DNA from: Deferribacteraceae bacterium V6Fe1
Lineage (GTDB): Bacteria > Chrysiogenota > Deferribacteres > Deferribacterales > Deferrivibrionaceae
NCBI GenBank assembly: GCA_022813675.1
Contig: CP063375.1
Span: forward strand, 1,810,001 to 1,874,000
Reading direction: 5' to 3'
DNA length: 64,000 nucleotides
The translations under genes and the position numbers were made by a program. The notes below the pieces were generated by a model. The model saw only the letters and a program-made list of their open reading frames with translations, had not been told where the DNA came from and did no database searches. Within the stretch, counting starts at the first letter, position 1, and each line of letters opens with the position of its first letter. Positions 16,299 through 25,837 of the stretch are shown here, one piece after another.

Positions 16299-16823
16299 AT
16301 GAGTATTGCCACTAAAAAAGGGGATAAAGGGGAAACATCACTTTTTACCGGTGAGCGTATATCCAAAGCTGATTTGAGAGTTGAAGTTTATGGGACTTCC
16401 GATGAATTGATTGTGTTTATTGGGAATTTGAGGGTTAACGTTGCTTTGTTTGAAAATGAACTTATCGAAATACAAAAAAGACTTTACAAGATGAATTCTT
16501 ATTTTGCTTCAAAAAATGAAAAAGAAAAGTTTTTGTTAACAAAAGATGATGTTGATTTTTTGGACAATTTGTTAAATAAATTAGAAAACGAATTTGGCAA
16601 AGTAGAAGGTTTTATATTACCTTCCGAGTCAAAAGGTGCTGCACTTTGCGATATTTGCAGGGTAGTGTGTAGAAGACTGGAGCGTAGGGCAGTGGCTTTC
16701 AGTAGAGTCGATGAAGTGGATACAAATGTATTAAAGTTTATAAATAGGTTGTCGGATGTTTTTTTTATGATGGCAAGAGTGATAGGAAAAAGAGAAAAAG
16801 GGGTGTTACGTGGATTTAATTAA
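16299..16823 (+). CDS. Cob(I)alamin adenosyltransferase, PduO type
   Basis: Transfers adenosyl from ATP to cob(I)alamin, giving the coenzyme that methylmalonyl-CoA mutase at 2.1 kb needs. The 174-residue protein has the PduO pattern KKGDKGETSLFTGERISK, VEVYGTSDEL in the active-site helix, and the C-terminal helices CDICRVVCRRLERR and FINRLSDVFFMMAR. The usual second glycine-rich triplet (GGG) is replaced by TGE, a small departure. It is packed tightly: 4 bp after pfkA and a 14-bp overlap with the next gene. Confidence 0.88.
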   Translation: MSIATKKGDKGETSLFTGERISKADLRVEVYGTSDELIVFIGNLRVNVALFENELIEIQKRLYKMNSYFASKNEKEKFLLTKDDVDFLDNLLNKLENEFGKVEGFILPSESKGAALCDICRVVCRRLERRAVAFSRVDEVDTNVLKFINRLSDVFFMMARVIGKREKGVLRGFN

Positions 16824-17253
16824 TAAGATTTCCGAAGATATGAAAGTAGCAATGAAGAGTAAGGACAGCATTGCCCTTAACACAATCAGAATGCTTAGAG
16901 CTGAAATTAAAAACGCTGAGATTCAGAAGATGGGGCAATTGAGTGAAGATGAAATCGTTAAGGTAATTCAGACTGCTATTAAAAAGCGAAAAGAAGCGGC
17001 TGAGCAGTATAAAAATGCAGGCAGGGATGATTTGTGTGAAAAAGAGCTAAGCGAAGCTAAAGTATTGGAAAAATATCTCCCTGAGCAGCTGAGTGAAGAT
17101 AAAATAAAATCTATTATCAATCAGGTTATAAAGGAAGTTGGTGGAAATAATTTTGGGCTTGTAATGAGAAGTGTTATGGAAAAGGTTCAAGGGAGAGCCG
17201 AAGGCAAAGTCGTAAATCAGTTGGTTAAGGAGATGTTAAATGGAAATAACTGA
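16810..17253 (+). CDS. GatB/YqeY domain protein
   Basis: A 147-residue protein with the YqeY fold related to the tRNA-binding tail of the GatB amidotransferase subunit; its cellular role is not settled. The typical run is visible: AMKSKDSIALNTIRMLRAEIKN, AIKKRKEAAEQYKNAGR split by short loops, and YLPEQLSEDKI. It starts at GTG 16810, inside the preceding gene, with AAGGGG upstream, and overlaps the next gene by 14 bp. In many genomes yqeY lies next to rpsU, dnaG and rpoD, none of which is here. Confidence 0.9.
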   Translation: MDLINKISEDMKVAMKSKDSIALNTIRMLRAEIKNAEIQKMGQLSEDEIVKVIQTAIKKRKEAAEQYKNAGRDDLCEKELSEAKVLEKYLPEQLSEDKIKSIINQVIKEVGGNNFGLVMRSVMEKVQGRAEGKVVNQLVKEMLNGNN

Positions 17254-17776
17254 TATTGTATTATTAATTATAATTGGTGTCTTTGCAGTAAAAGGGCTTT
17301 TGAAAGGGCTTATAAGTGAAGTCTTTGGTATTTTAGGTCTAATTTTGGGTTATGTGGTCTCATTCCAAATTTATATGCCTATTGCAAAATTTCTAAAAAA
17401 TGTGGGTGTGAGCGATAAAGTTTCAGGTGCTTTGGGGTTTGTGTTGGCGTTTTTGATGATTTATATACTCCTTTTGGTAGTTGGAAAGCTTCTTGCCAAG
17501 TTTTTCAAAGTAATCAAGCTTGGCTGGGCAGACAGGACTTTTGGGGCTATTTTCGGAGCATTGAAGTCAGCGGTTATTTTGAGTATAATTTTATCTGTAG
17601 TTATCTCATTTACTCCAAGAAATTCGGCCTTTGCAAAAAAACTTGAAAAAAATTATGTTTCCGGAAATTTGTTAAAACTTACGCCTTATGTTTTTGACGT
17701 GTTAAACAAAATACCTAAGGATAAAAAGAAAAATCCTTTTAAAGATGAAAATCTCTTAGACAAACTTATAAAATGA
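17240..17776 (+). CDS. cvpA: CvpA family membrane protein
   Basis: A 178-residue inner-membrane protein with four hydrophobic segments (about 5-25, 30-50, 65-90, 105-128) and a charged cytoplasmic tail. The pattern [21 protein letters not shown] with later GWADRTFGAIFGALK is characteristic of CvpA, originally linked to colicin V production and more recently to envelope stress tolerance. It overlaps both neighbours (14 bp and 4 bp) and is followed by mutS2, a pairing common in bacteria. Confidence 0.88.
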   Translation: MEITDIVLLIIIGVFAVKGLLKGLISEVFGILGLILGYVVSFQIYMPIAKFLKNVGVSDKVSGALGFVLAFLMIYILLLVVGKLLAKFFKVIKLGWADRTFGAIFGALKSAVILSIILSVVISFTPRNSAFAKKLEKNYVSGNLLKLTPYVFDVLNKIPKDKKKNPFKDENLLDKLIK

Positions 17777-20058
17777 TTTTTTCTGAAACACTTGAGTTTG
17801 ATACCTTTAAAGAATATTTGAATAGTAGGTTTGCGTCTGCTTTTGCCAGTGAATATTTAAATAATTTAAAACCTTTGCAAAGTGAAAAGGATATTTTAGC
17901 AAGTCAATCATATTTCAAAGAGATATTTTATATTCTATCAAGTAAAAATGAATTAAAACTTCCGGTGGATAGCGAATATTCAGACTTTTTTGCCAGAATA
18001 AAAGACCCTTATGCAACTTTTACTCCCGAAGATTTTATAATATTTAAAAATTTCCATACTCAAGTTAATAATTTTAAAAAAGAAATTTTAGACTTTGAGC
18101 AAATAGTTCATCTAAAAAATATTACGTCAAACATTTACTCTTTTGCCGAAATAACGGCTTATATCTCGGAAAAAATAACAGATGATGCCAAGGTAAAAGA
18201 TGAGGCAAGTAACAGCCTTTTTGATATTAGAGAAAAACTAAGGGAGTTGAGAAAAACGCTTACATCCTCAATTAATAAAATATTTGGCAGGAGCGATGCA
18301 GATAAATTTATTCAGGAAAGGGTGGTCAAGGAGTACAACAACCGCTACGTGCTGCTTTGTAAGACAAATTTCAGACAATATATCAGCGGGATAGTCCATT
18401 CCACTTCAAGTAGTGGCCAGACTGTATATGTTGAGCCTAATTTTCTTGTAGATTTAAATAATCAATATCAAGATTTGGCAGGAAAAGAAGATAAAGAGGT
18501 CAGAAAGATATTAAAAGGGATTTTGGATAGGATAAAGTCCAATATTTATGAAATAGTTGAGTCGGTTAAAAGTTATAGTAAACTGGCATTTTTGTTTAGT
18601 GTGGCTCAAGTGTATGGGAGTTACAAATATTGTATACCTGAAATTTCCAATGAAATCGTTTTTGATGAAATTTATCATCCGCTTATTTTGTTTTCAAAAG
18701 ATAAAGATGCCGTGCCAATATCCCTTGAGATGAAAAATAATACAAATCTTATAATTATCACCGGGCCAAATACAGGCGGAAAAACCGCTGCACTAAAAAC
18801 TGTAGGGCTCAATACGATAATTGCCAAGTGCGGTCTGCCGCTTTTTGGCAGATATGCAAAAGTGGTCAACTTTAAAAATATATTGGCTGATATAGGGGAC
18901 AATCAATCTTTGATAATGAGCCTTAGCACATTCTCATCACATATTTTAAATATAAAAAATATTCTTGATGAGGCTGATGCAAATTCATTGGTGCTTCTTG
19001 ACGAAGTGGGGACGGGGACCGAGCCTCTTGAAGGTGCCGCACTGGCACTCGGGACGCTTAAAAGTTTGCTTGAAAAGTCAGCTAAGATTATTGTAACCAC
19101 ACATTTTTCAGATATAAAGACTTTTGGTTTGAAACGGGATGATTGTGAAATATATTCGGTAGATTTTGATTATAAGACCTTTGAATCTTCATATAAGCTA
19201 TTAAAGGGTGTAGTGGGTAAATCCAGCCCGATTGTTATAGCAAAAAAACTAAATTTTGATGAGAAAGCTATTGAGTTTGCAAATACATATCTTAATGAGA
19301 AGGTTTCGGATAAAGAGAGGATGTTTGAGGAGTTAAATCTTTTAAAGGCGGAAATTGAAAGGGAGAAGCTGAATATCCATGAAAAAGAAAAGATGTTGGC
19401 TGCAAAAGAGAACGAGATAAATGTCCGTGAAGCAGAGTTAAAAGAGAAGCTTGAGCTTAAAGAGATAAAACTTCTTGAGGAAACTTATCTGCTTTTAAAT
19501 AAGGCAAAAAATGCCGCCGAAAGTGCTAAAGATGTTAAAAGTGATAAGAAGTTTGTAGAAGAAAATCTTAGTAAAGTAAAAGATAAGCTTGATAAACTGA
19601 AAGATAAAAAATCCATTAAAGATGAAATTAGTGAAGGGGATAACATATTTCTTGAAAAATACAATAAAGTGGCAAAGATTTTGGAGATTAAGAAAGATAA
19701 CGTATTGGTTGATTTGCAGGGGATAAAAGTTACTTTGAAAAAGAACGAAATTATAGGCAAAAAAATTAAACCTGAAACAGAAAAAAACGTGAGAGTTAAA
19801 AAAGATGTGAAATCTTCGGCGAAAACGGAAATTGTGATAATAGGGAAAACGGTTGAAGAGGCAACAGATGAGGTTGAAAAGGCAATAGATAAAGCTTTGC
19901 TCAGCAATTTGTCACATCTTTACATAGTCCACGGTAGGGGTTCGGGCGCACTTAGGAAAGGGGTGCACGAATTTTTAAGAACAAATCCACTCATCAAATC
20001 ATTTCGTATCGGTGATAACAGTGAGGGCGGTCAGGCTGTAACTGTTGTGGAATTATAA
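17773..20058 (+). CDS. mutS2: MutS2 family DNA/ribosome-associated ATPase with Smr domain
   Basis: The 761-residue protein has the MutS2 order: core and clamp helices (1-320), MutS-type ATPase (Walker A TGPNTGGKTAALKT, LLDEVGTGTEPLEGAAL, TTHFSDIKTFG), a long charged coiled coil (about 510-620), a KOW-like stretch and a C-terminal Smr nuclease domain ending in HGRGSGALRKGVHEFL. It lacks the mismatch-reading domain of MutS. MutS2 suppresses recombination in some species and rescues collided ribosomes in Bacillus. The ATG overlaps the stop codon of cvpA. Confidence 0.94.
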   Translation: MIFSETLEFDTFKEYLNSRFASAFASEYLNNLKPLQSEKDILASQSYFKEIFYILSSKNELKLPVDSEYSDFFARIKDPYATFTPEDFIIFKNFHTQVNNFKKEILDFEQIVHLKNITSNIYSFAEITAYISEKITDDAKVKDEASNSLFDIREKLRELRKTLTSSINKIFGRSDADKFIQERVVKEYNNRYVLLCKTNFRQYISGIVHSTSSSGQTVYVEPNFLVDLNNQYQDLAGKEDKEVRKILKGILDRIKSNIYEIVESVKSYSKLAFLFSVAQVYGSYKYCIPEISNEIVFDEIYHPLILFSKDKDAVPISLEMKNNTNLIIITGPNTGGKTAALKTVGLNTIIAKCGLPLFGRYAKVVNFKNILADIGDNQSLIMSLSTFSSHILNIKNILDEADANSLVLLDEVGTGTEPLEGAALALGTLKSLLEKSAKIIVTTHFSDIKTFGLKRDDCEIYSVDFDYKTFESSYKLLKGVVGKSSPIVIAKKLNFDEKAIEFANTYLNEKVSDKERMFEELNLLKAEIEREKLNIHEKEKMLAAKENEINVREAELKEKLELKEIKLLEETYLLLNKAKNAAESAKDVKSDKKFVEENLSKVKDKLDKLKDKKSIKDEISEGDNIFLEKYNKVAKILEIKKDNVLVDLQGIKVTLKKNEIIGKKIKPETEKNVRVKKDVKSSAKTEIVIIGKTVEEATDEVEKAIDKALLSNLSHLYIVHGRGSGALRKGVHEFLRTNPLIKSFRIGDNSEGGQAVTVVEL

Positions 20059-20165
20059 TCTAATGCTGATTGTAAATCAGTATAAGTGTTGGTTAGCGTA
20101 TATGCAATTTGGTAAATGAAGTTTATTTCCTAAATTTAGTCTACCTTAAAAAATCAAATCAGACC

Positions 20166-20194
20166 TTGTAATTTTTTGAAAAATATTTAATAAT
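20166..20194 (+). promoter_or_regulatory. Possible promoter of the smc-ftsY operon
   Basis: TTGTAA (20166-20171) and AATAAT (20189-20194) with a 17-base spacer lie 24 bp before the smc start. The boxes are moderate matches in AT-rich DNA, so this is a weak call. Confidence 0.35.
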
Positions 20195-20218
20195 CCTAAG
20201 TTTAATAAAGAGGTGGCA

Positions 20219-23200
20219 ATGAAGTTTAAGAGCTTATATTTGCAAGGCTTTAAGTCATTTGTAGATAAAACTGTAATAGATTTTCCCGATGGCGTTACAT
20301 GTATTGTAGGTCCAAATGGGAGCGGTAAAAGTAATATCTTGGATGCCATTAGGTGGGTCTTTGGTGAGCAAAGCCCCAAAGAGCTTAGGGGCAATAACAT
20401 GGAAGATGTTATTTTTGCAGGGTCTGAAAACAGAAAACCGTCCGGCTTTGCCGAAGTCTCTTTAGTCATAAAAGATGTGCCTGAGGATGTGTCTGTTAAG
20501 TGGGGCACATTGTCTGAAGTAATGATTACAAGAAAGTATTACAAATCCGGTGAAAGGGAATATCTTATAAACTCCAGAAAATGTAAATTAAAAGATATTA
20601 AAGAGATTTTTTATGATACGGGTATCGGTGCGAGGAGCATTTCAATAATCGAGCAAGGGCGAGTAGAAAAGATAATTCAGGCGACACCGGAAGAGTTAAG
20701 ATTATTCTTTGAGGAAACTGCGGGTGTTACAAAGTACAAAGAGAGCAAAAAGGAAGCAGAAAGGCGACTTGCTCAAACTAAAGACAACTTAAACAGGATT
20801 ATTGACATCATTAACGAAGTAAAAACCTCAATGGCAACTCTTTCAGACCAAGTGGAAAAGTTGGAGCATTATAAAAAATTAAAAGATGAAAAAGAGTTAA
20901 AAGAAAAAATATACTTTAGTAATGTCTATAAAATCGAGAAGGATAAAATTAAAGATCTAAATGACAGAATAAATAACTTTACTATTGAATTGTCAACTGA
21001 GATTGGAAAATTTGAAAAACTGAGAAAAGAAGAATATGAAATTAAGAGCGAAATTAATAAATTAGATACTGAGAAAAATACATTAAACGATTTGATAATT
21101 AAGGATAATGCAAACATAAGCTCATTGGAAAGCGATATCAAAATTTTAAAAAACAACCTTGATGGTGCTGAAAATACGAAAAAACATATTAAAAATGAAA
21201 TAGAAAATTCCAAAAATAAATTAAAAGAACTGTCTGAAAACAAAGAGACACTTATTGCTGAAATCAATAACTTTGAAAATGAATTTGAAGAGCTAAATAA
21301 TCAGCTCCAAGATTTAAATAATGAGCTCGAAGAGCTTACTTATCAAAAAGAAAATTATGAAGAAGAATTGGTTGAACTTGAAAGCAGGTTTCTTGAATAT
21401 ACGGAGTCAATTACAAATAAGCGGAACGAAATCTACAAGTGTGAAACAGAAATTGATCGTATTGAAAAAGACTTGACTAATCTTGAAAAAGAATACCTTG
21501 ATTTGGAATCTAAAAAAAGTGCTGCCAAAGAGGGTTATGAAAAATCTCTGAAAAATAAGGAAAGTATTGCCGACGAATTAAATATTTTGGAAGAAAATCT
21601 TAAAAATTATAATGAGTCTTTGTCAAATTACAAACAAACCAGAGAAAAGCTTGTTAAAGAGTTAAACAGTGTCAATATGGAGTTATCATCCCTTACCTCA
21701 AAAAGGGACACATTGGTATCTCAGCTAAGCACGGAGCTTTACGGCAGCCAAAAAGGGAGCGTTAGTATAGATTTATTTAAGCCAAGGTTATTTTTGGAGA
21801 TTGCAAACCAACTTGATGAAAGTTTTGGAAAGATATATGGCGATTTGATAGTTTTTGATGCAGAAAAAAAGGTCGAGGTACTTGCAAATATTAAAAATAT
21901 TGCTATTTCAATGAAATTTATTTTCTCTGATGAAGTGGAAGATTTCATAAAAAACCTTACATTGGCAAATTATGAGCAACATTCTGAAAATATTATAAAA
22001 GTCGGCAACATTTATCATAAAATCGGCAGTGATAATAAGAGTAAAATTATCATTGAATTGAAGTCACAAATTGCGGATATAGAAAAAAGGCTTAAGTTGT
22101 TGGAAAATTCAAAGGATGATATTCAAAGAAATATTCATAACACCGATACAAACTTAGAAGATTTGTCGGATAAAATAAGCAAATTATCTTCCTTGAAACA
22201 GGAATATGACAGAAAAATGATTAATTTTGAAAATGCAGTTGTTAACTTTGAAAAAGAGTTAAAAAACATACAAGAGAGAAGCGGGATTATTTTAAGTGAA
22301 AAAGAGTTTAATAAGAAAGAGTTAAATGTAAGAAAAACCAATCTTAAAAAACTTAGGGATGAGCTTGATATAATCGGTGACGGACAGAAGAGTATAGATG
22401 CCGAGAAAGAGGATATTGAGGAAAAAATTGAATTTTATCAATCAAAAATTGATGATTTAAAGGATGAAATTTCTTCCATAAAGGCCAACTCAATGGTTGT
22501 TAATGAAAGGTTAAAATCCCATAAAAAATCGCTACACTTAATTGAAAGGGAGATTTCAAACACTTCTTCAAATATTTCAAACTTAAAAAGCAGGCTTGAG
22601 AAATTATTGACTGTCAATATTACAAGTTGGAACGCATCCATAGAGGAAAAAACACAACTTTTAAAAGAAGCAAACATTAAAAGACTGAAAAATGAAGAGA
22701 AAAAACAATTTATTATTAATAAAATGGAAGAGCTAAAGCAAGAGCTTGACAAGGTACTTGAGAAGGTGGAGAAATCAAATTCAAATATCAAATCCATAGA
22801 ATCCAACAAAAGTATGCTTGAAATAACCATTGCAGAGTGCAGGCAGCATATTATGTCTGTCAGAGAGCAGTTTTTGGATAAATTTAATATTGAGATAGAT
22901 ACGATTTATAATGACTTTGTAGAGGAAGACTTTAAGCAAAACAAATTGAAAAATGAAATAAAACTTCTTGAGAATGAAATTGAAAATTTGGGCCCGTTAA
23001 ATATGGCTGCCGAAAATGAATATAAAGAGATAAAAGAACGTTACGAATTTTTGGTTGGTCAAAAAGAAGACCTTGAAAATGCATATTCCTCAATAAATGA
23101 CATTATTAACGAGATTGATAAGAATACTATAAAAAATTTTACCGATACATTTTATATGGTAAACGAAAACTTTGTAAAGGTGTTTAAAATCCTTTTTGGA

Positions 23201-23581
23201 GAAGGGAAAGCTGAGTTAAAACTTACCGACCCTGAAAATATGCTTAACACTGGAGTGGAAATTTTTGTGCAGCCTCCTGGTAAAAAGCTTCAAAATATGA
23301 ATCTGTTATCGGGCGGGGAAAAGGCGATGATTGCATGTACCCTTATATTTGCAATGTTTTTGTGTAAGCCTACACCATTTTGTTTCTTGGATGAGATTGA
23401 TGCCCCTCTGGACGATGCCAACGTAGAAAGATTTTGCAAGATTGTAAGGACGTTATCGGAAAATACACAGTTTGTTATTATTACACACAACCAAAAGACT
23501 ATGGCATCAGCCGACTCTTTGTATGGTATTACGATGCAGGAGCCTGGTGTGTCAAAAGTTATCTCGGTAAGGTTAAGTTAG
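20219..23581 (+). CDS. smc: Chromosome segregation protein SMC
   Basis: Condensin ATPase that compacts and separates chromosomes, working with ScpA and ScpB (not in this window). The protein is about 1,120 residues, slightly short for the family. Walker A GPNGSGKSNILDAIRWVFG is near residue 30, two long coiled coils flank a compact hinge (about 500-600), and the C-terminal half-ATPase has LLSGGEKAMIA and FLDEIDAPLDDANVERF. I take the ATG at 20219 because AGAGGTGG lies at good spacing; a GTG two codons earlier is in frame. The next gene begins right after the stop. Confidence 0.94.
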   Translation: MKFKSLYLQGFKSFVDKTVIDFPDGVTCIVGPNGSGKSNILDAIRWVFGEQSPKELRGNNMEDVIFAGSENRKPSGFAEVSLVIKDVPEDVSVKWGTLSEVMITRKYYKSGEREYLINSRKCKLKDIKEIFYDTGIGARSISIIEQGRVEKIIQATPEELRLFFEETAGVTKYKESKKEAERRLAQTKDNLNRIIDIINEVKTSMATLSDQVEKLEHYKKLKDEKELKEKIYFSNVYKIEKDKIKDLNDRINNFTIELSTEIGKFEKLRKEEYEIKSEINKLDTEKNTLNDLIIKDNANISSLESDIKILKNNLDGAENTKKHIKNEIENSKNKLKELSENKETLIAEINNFENEFEELNNQLQDLNNELEELTYQKENYEEELVELESRFLEYTESITNKRNEIYKCETEIDRIEKDLTNLEKEYLDLESKKSAAKEGYEKSLKNKESIADELNILEENLKNYNESLSNYKQTREKLVKELNSVNMELSSLTSKRDTLVSQLSTELYGSQKGSVSIDLFKPRLFLEIANQLDESFGKIYGDLIVFDAEKKVEVLANIKNIAISMKFIFSDEVEDFIKNLTLANYEQHSENIIKVGNIYHKIGSDNKSKIIIELKSQIADIEKRLKLLENSKDDIQRNIHNTDTNLEDLSDKISKLSSLKQEYDRKMINFENAVVNFEKELKNIQERSGIILSEKEFNKKELNVRKTNLKKLRDELDIIGDGQKSIDAEKEDIEEKIEFYQSKIDDLKDEISSIKANSMVVNERLKSHKKSLHLIEREISNTSSNISNLKSRLEKLLTVNITSWNASIEEKTQLLKEANIKRLKNEEKKQFIINKMEELKQELDKVLEKVEKSNSNIKSIESNKSMLEITIAECRQHIMSVREQFLDKFNIEIDTIYNDFVEEDFKQNKLKNEIKLLENEIENLGPLNMAAENEYKEIKERYEFLVGQKEDLENAYSSINDIINEIDKNTIKNFTDTFYMVNENFVKVFKILFGEGKAELKLTDPENMLNTGVEIFVQPPGKKLQNMNLLSGGEKAMIACTLIFAMFLCKPTPFCFLDEIDAPLDDANVERFCKIVRTLSENTQFVIITHNQKTMASADSLYGITMQEPGVSKVISVRLS

Positions 23582-23899
23582 ATGTTTGAAGGTTTAAATA
23601 ATTACGATTTTAAAGACATTACGGTTATTTTAATTGACGATATCGGAGAGCTGATATTTAAGGTCAATTGCTTGGATAATTACGAATTTATGATGCTTGT
23701 AAACCATACGGCGAATATGTTGTCGCAACTTAAAAAAGATATTTTATTCGGAGAAATAAAGTTTGAAAATTTTTATATCAACTTTTTTACATTGGGCGAT
23801 TACAAGCTATTTTACGTTAAAGATAAAATCTTTAGTCATAACGATAAAAAGTTGATTTATGACAGTATGGAAAAAATAAAAAATATAATAGAGGAATAA
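23582..23899 (+). CDS. Unknown 105-residue protein between smc and ftsY
   Basis: I do not recognise a family. The ATG follows the smc stop codon with no gap and ftsY begins 2 bp after its end, so it is translated with both. The product is acidic to neutral, rich in Asp, Phe, Ile and Lys, with no signal peptide, membrane segment or cysteine pair. Strand-helix alternation (ITVILIDDIGELIFKV, FENFYINFFTLGDYKLFYV) suggests a small alpha/beta fold of roadblock or profilin-like size, but that is only an impression. Confidence 0.7.
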   Translation: MFEGLNNYDFKDITVILIDDIGELIFKVNCLDNYEFMMLVNHTANMLSQLKKDILFGEIKFENFYINFFTLGDYKLFYVKDKIFSHNDKKLIYDSMEKIKNIIEE

Positions 23900-23901
23900 A
23901 G

Positions 23902-25029
23902 ATGGGATTTTTTGATATTTTTAAAAAGAAAAAGGGTGTTGAAGTTAAAGAGAGTGAGGCTGATTTACAGACAATTGAGGAAAATAAGCCGAGTGAAGAG
24001 ATTATTGAGAAAGAAGAGGTAAAGGTTGAAGATATTGCCGAAGAAAAACCTGTTGAAAATGTTGAGCCATTAAGGAAAGAGCCGATTAAAGAGGACAAAG
24101 TAAGCCTGTTAAAAAGGCTTAAAAATGGTTTGAGTAAGACTTCCGATAAAATTGTAGGGGGTATGGAGTCTGTACTTCTCGGTAAAAAGGTTATTGACGA
24201 AGATTTGTTAGAGGAGTTGGAAGAGCTTTTTATTTCTGCTGACGTTGGCGTGGCTACTACTCTTAAAATAATTGATAAAGTTAGAAAAGATGTTTCAAGG
24301 AAAGTATTGAAAAATCCTTCCGAGCTAAAGAAATACATTAAAGAAGAGGTTTTTAAAATACTCAATGTTGATAACAGCTTAAAGATGACCGATCAGAAAC
24401 CGTATGTGGTGCTTGTGGTAGGGGTGAACGGTGCAGGCAAAACTACAAGCATAGCAAAACTTGCCAAAATGTTTAAGGATAACGGATTAAAAGTACTGCT
24501 TGCAGCAGGAGATACATTTAGAGCTGCTGCTATTGAGCAGCTTTGTATTTGGGGAGAAAGGGTCGGAGTGCCCGTGGTAAAACAGACTCAAGGGAGCGAT
24601 TCTGCGGCAGTTATTTTTGACGCTGTTGCTTCTGCTAAAGCCAAAGGTTTTGATGTCATTATTGCTGATACGGCTGGCAGACTTCACACAAAGCATAATT
24701 TGATGAATGAGCTTGCTAAGGTTAAGAGGGTTATACAAAAAGAGATTTCTGATGCTCCTCACGAAGTATTGCTTGTGCTTGATGCTACAAGCGGTCAAAA
24801 TGCCGTAATGCAAGCTAAGGCATTTAAGTCTGATGTGGATGTTACCGGTATTGTTTTAACAAAACTTGACGGGACTGCAAAAGGTGGAGTGATCGTTGGG
24901 ATTGTTGATGAGCTTGGTATCCCCGTCAAATTTATCGGATTTGGGGAATCTATGGAAGATTTGAAACCGTTTGATGCGAGAAATTTTGTTGATGCCCTTT
25001 TTGATGAGAAGGTGAATGAAAATAATTAA
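23902..25029 (+). CDS. ftsY: Signal recognition particle receptor FtsY
   Basis: Membrane-associated SRP GTPase that docks ribosomes making inner-membrane proteins. The first about 70 residues are an acidic, Glu/Lys-rich A region, followed by the helical N domain and the G domain with P-loop GVNGAGKTTSIAKLA, DTFRAAAIEQL, the DTAGRLHT motif and TKLDGTAKGG. The 375-residue length is normal. It is embedded in an operon with smc and a DNA-repair-like gene pair. Confidence 0.96.
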   Translation: MGFFDIFKKKKGVEVKESEADLQTIEENKPSEEIIEKEEVKVEDIAEEKPVENVEPLRKEPIKEDKVSLLKRLKNGLSKTSDKIVGGMESVLLGKKVIDEDLLEELEELFISADVGVATTLKIIDKVRKDVSRKVLKNPSELKKYIKEEVFKILNVDNSLKMTDQKPYVVLVVGVNGAGKTTSIAKLAKMFKDNGLKVLLAAGDTFRAAAIEQLCIWGERVGVPVVKQTQGSDSAAVIFDAVASAKAKGFDVIIADTAGRLHTKHNLMNELAKVKRVIQKEISDAPHEVLLVLDATSGQNAVMQAKAFKSDVDVTGIVLTKLDGTAKGGVIVGIVDELGIPVKFIGFGESMEDLKPFDARNFVDALFDEKVNENN

Positions 25030-25837
25030 GATTAATTCTGCTAACAAAGTAGACAGAAAAACATTTGACTTCTATTTTCCAAAAGATATTGAAAGTCTAA
25101 ACCCTATTGTCCCGTGTGTAAAAATTGATGATACTTTATATGTTATTGCAAATTTCGGTTTCCAGACTAATGAGTTGGTGCTTTTTGAAGAGGTTTGCGA
25201 TTACGCAGCTGCCATTAGTCTTGCAGTCAAATTAAGGGGTGGCAATCTAAATGTTATTGAATTATCAAATATATATGTGTTTATTTTAAACAATAACTTA
25301 AATATTGAAGGCTTTTCGTTTTTTAAGGAATACAATATCGTAAGTAAGAAACAATTTCATATTTTGGAAAGGCTGCAATATTTGCCTGATAACTTAAAAG
25401 CATACACAGCAGAAAAGGACATCGCTCTTAAATATTTAAATATTTTGACAAGTTTTGATAAAAAGACAATTGAAAAAATAGCAGAATATGTTGATATAAA
25501 AAAACCTTCCGTGTCAAATTTTAGGATTTTAATCAATAATATTTACGATTTTAAGGGTGAAATTAATTTTGAAAATGACCTTGATAGTGAGATTTTAAGG
25601 CTTAGAAACGAGTTTAATAAGAGAAGAATTGATTTTGAAAAAAAGATAACCGAGCTTTTGCAAGTAGGCAATGATATTTTGATGGAAAATAAAAATAATT
25701 TTGAGCTTTGCTCTATAAATGTTAATTTTGAAATAAAAAGTTTTGAGGATTTTTTAGATAAGATTGAAACTTTGAAAAAGTCGGAAAAAAGGGTCGAAAA
25801 AGTATTTAGCATATTGAAAAATAATGATTTATGTTGA
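25016..25837 (+). CDS. Unknown protein partnered with a radical SAM enzyme
   Basis: A 273-residue protein overlapping ftsY by 14 bp and the radical SAM gene by 14 bp. I do not recognise a family. The N-terminal half is a mixed alpha/beta region; residues about 125-175 (FDKKTIEKIAEYVDIKKPSVSNFR) look like a helix-turn-helix, and the last 90 residues are a Lys/Glu-rich coiled coil. There is no signal peptide. Tight linkage to the following gene suggests it acts with it, perhaps in recognising damaged DNA, but this is context only. Confidence 0.6.
   Translation: MKIIKINSANKVDRKTFDFYFPKDIESLNPIVPCVKIDDTLYVIANFGFQTNELVLFEEVCDYAAAISLAVKLRGGNLNVIELSNIYVFILNNNLNIEGFSFFKEYNIVSKKQFHILERLQYLPDNLKAYTAEKDIALKYLNILTSFDKKTIEKIAEYVDIKKPSVSNFRILINNIYDFKGEINFENDLDSEILRLRNEFNKRRIDFEKKITELLQVGNDILMENKNNFELCSINVNFEIKSFEDFLDKIETLKKSEKRVEKVFSILKNNDLC

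Noticed and set aside
20066-20080. Hairpin CTGATT-GTA-AATCAG after mutS2 as a terminator
   Set aside because: The stem is only 6 bp, AT-rich, and not followed by a T run.
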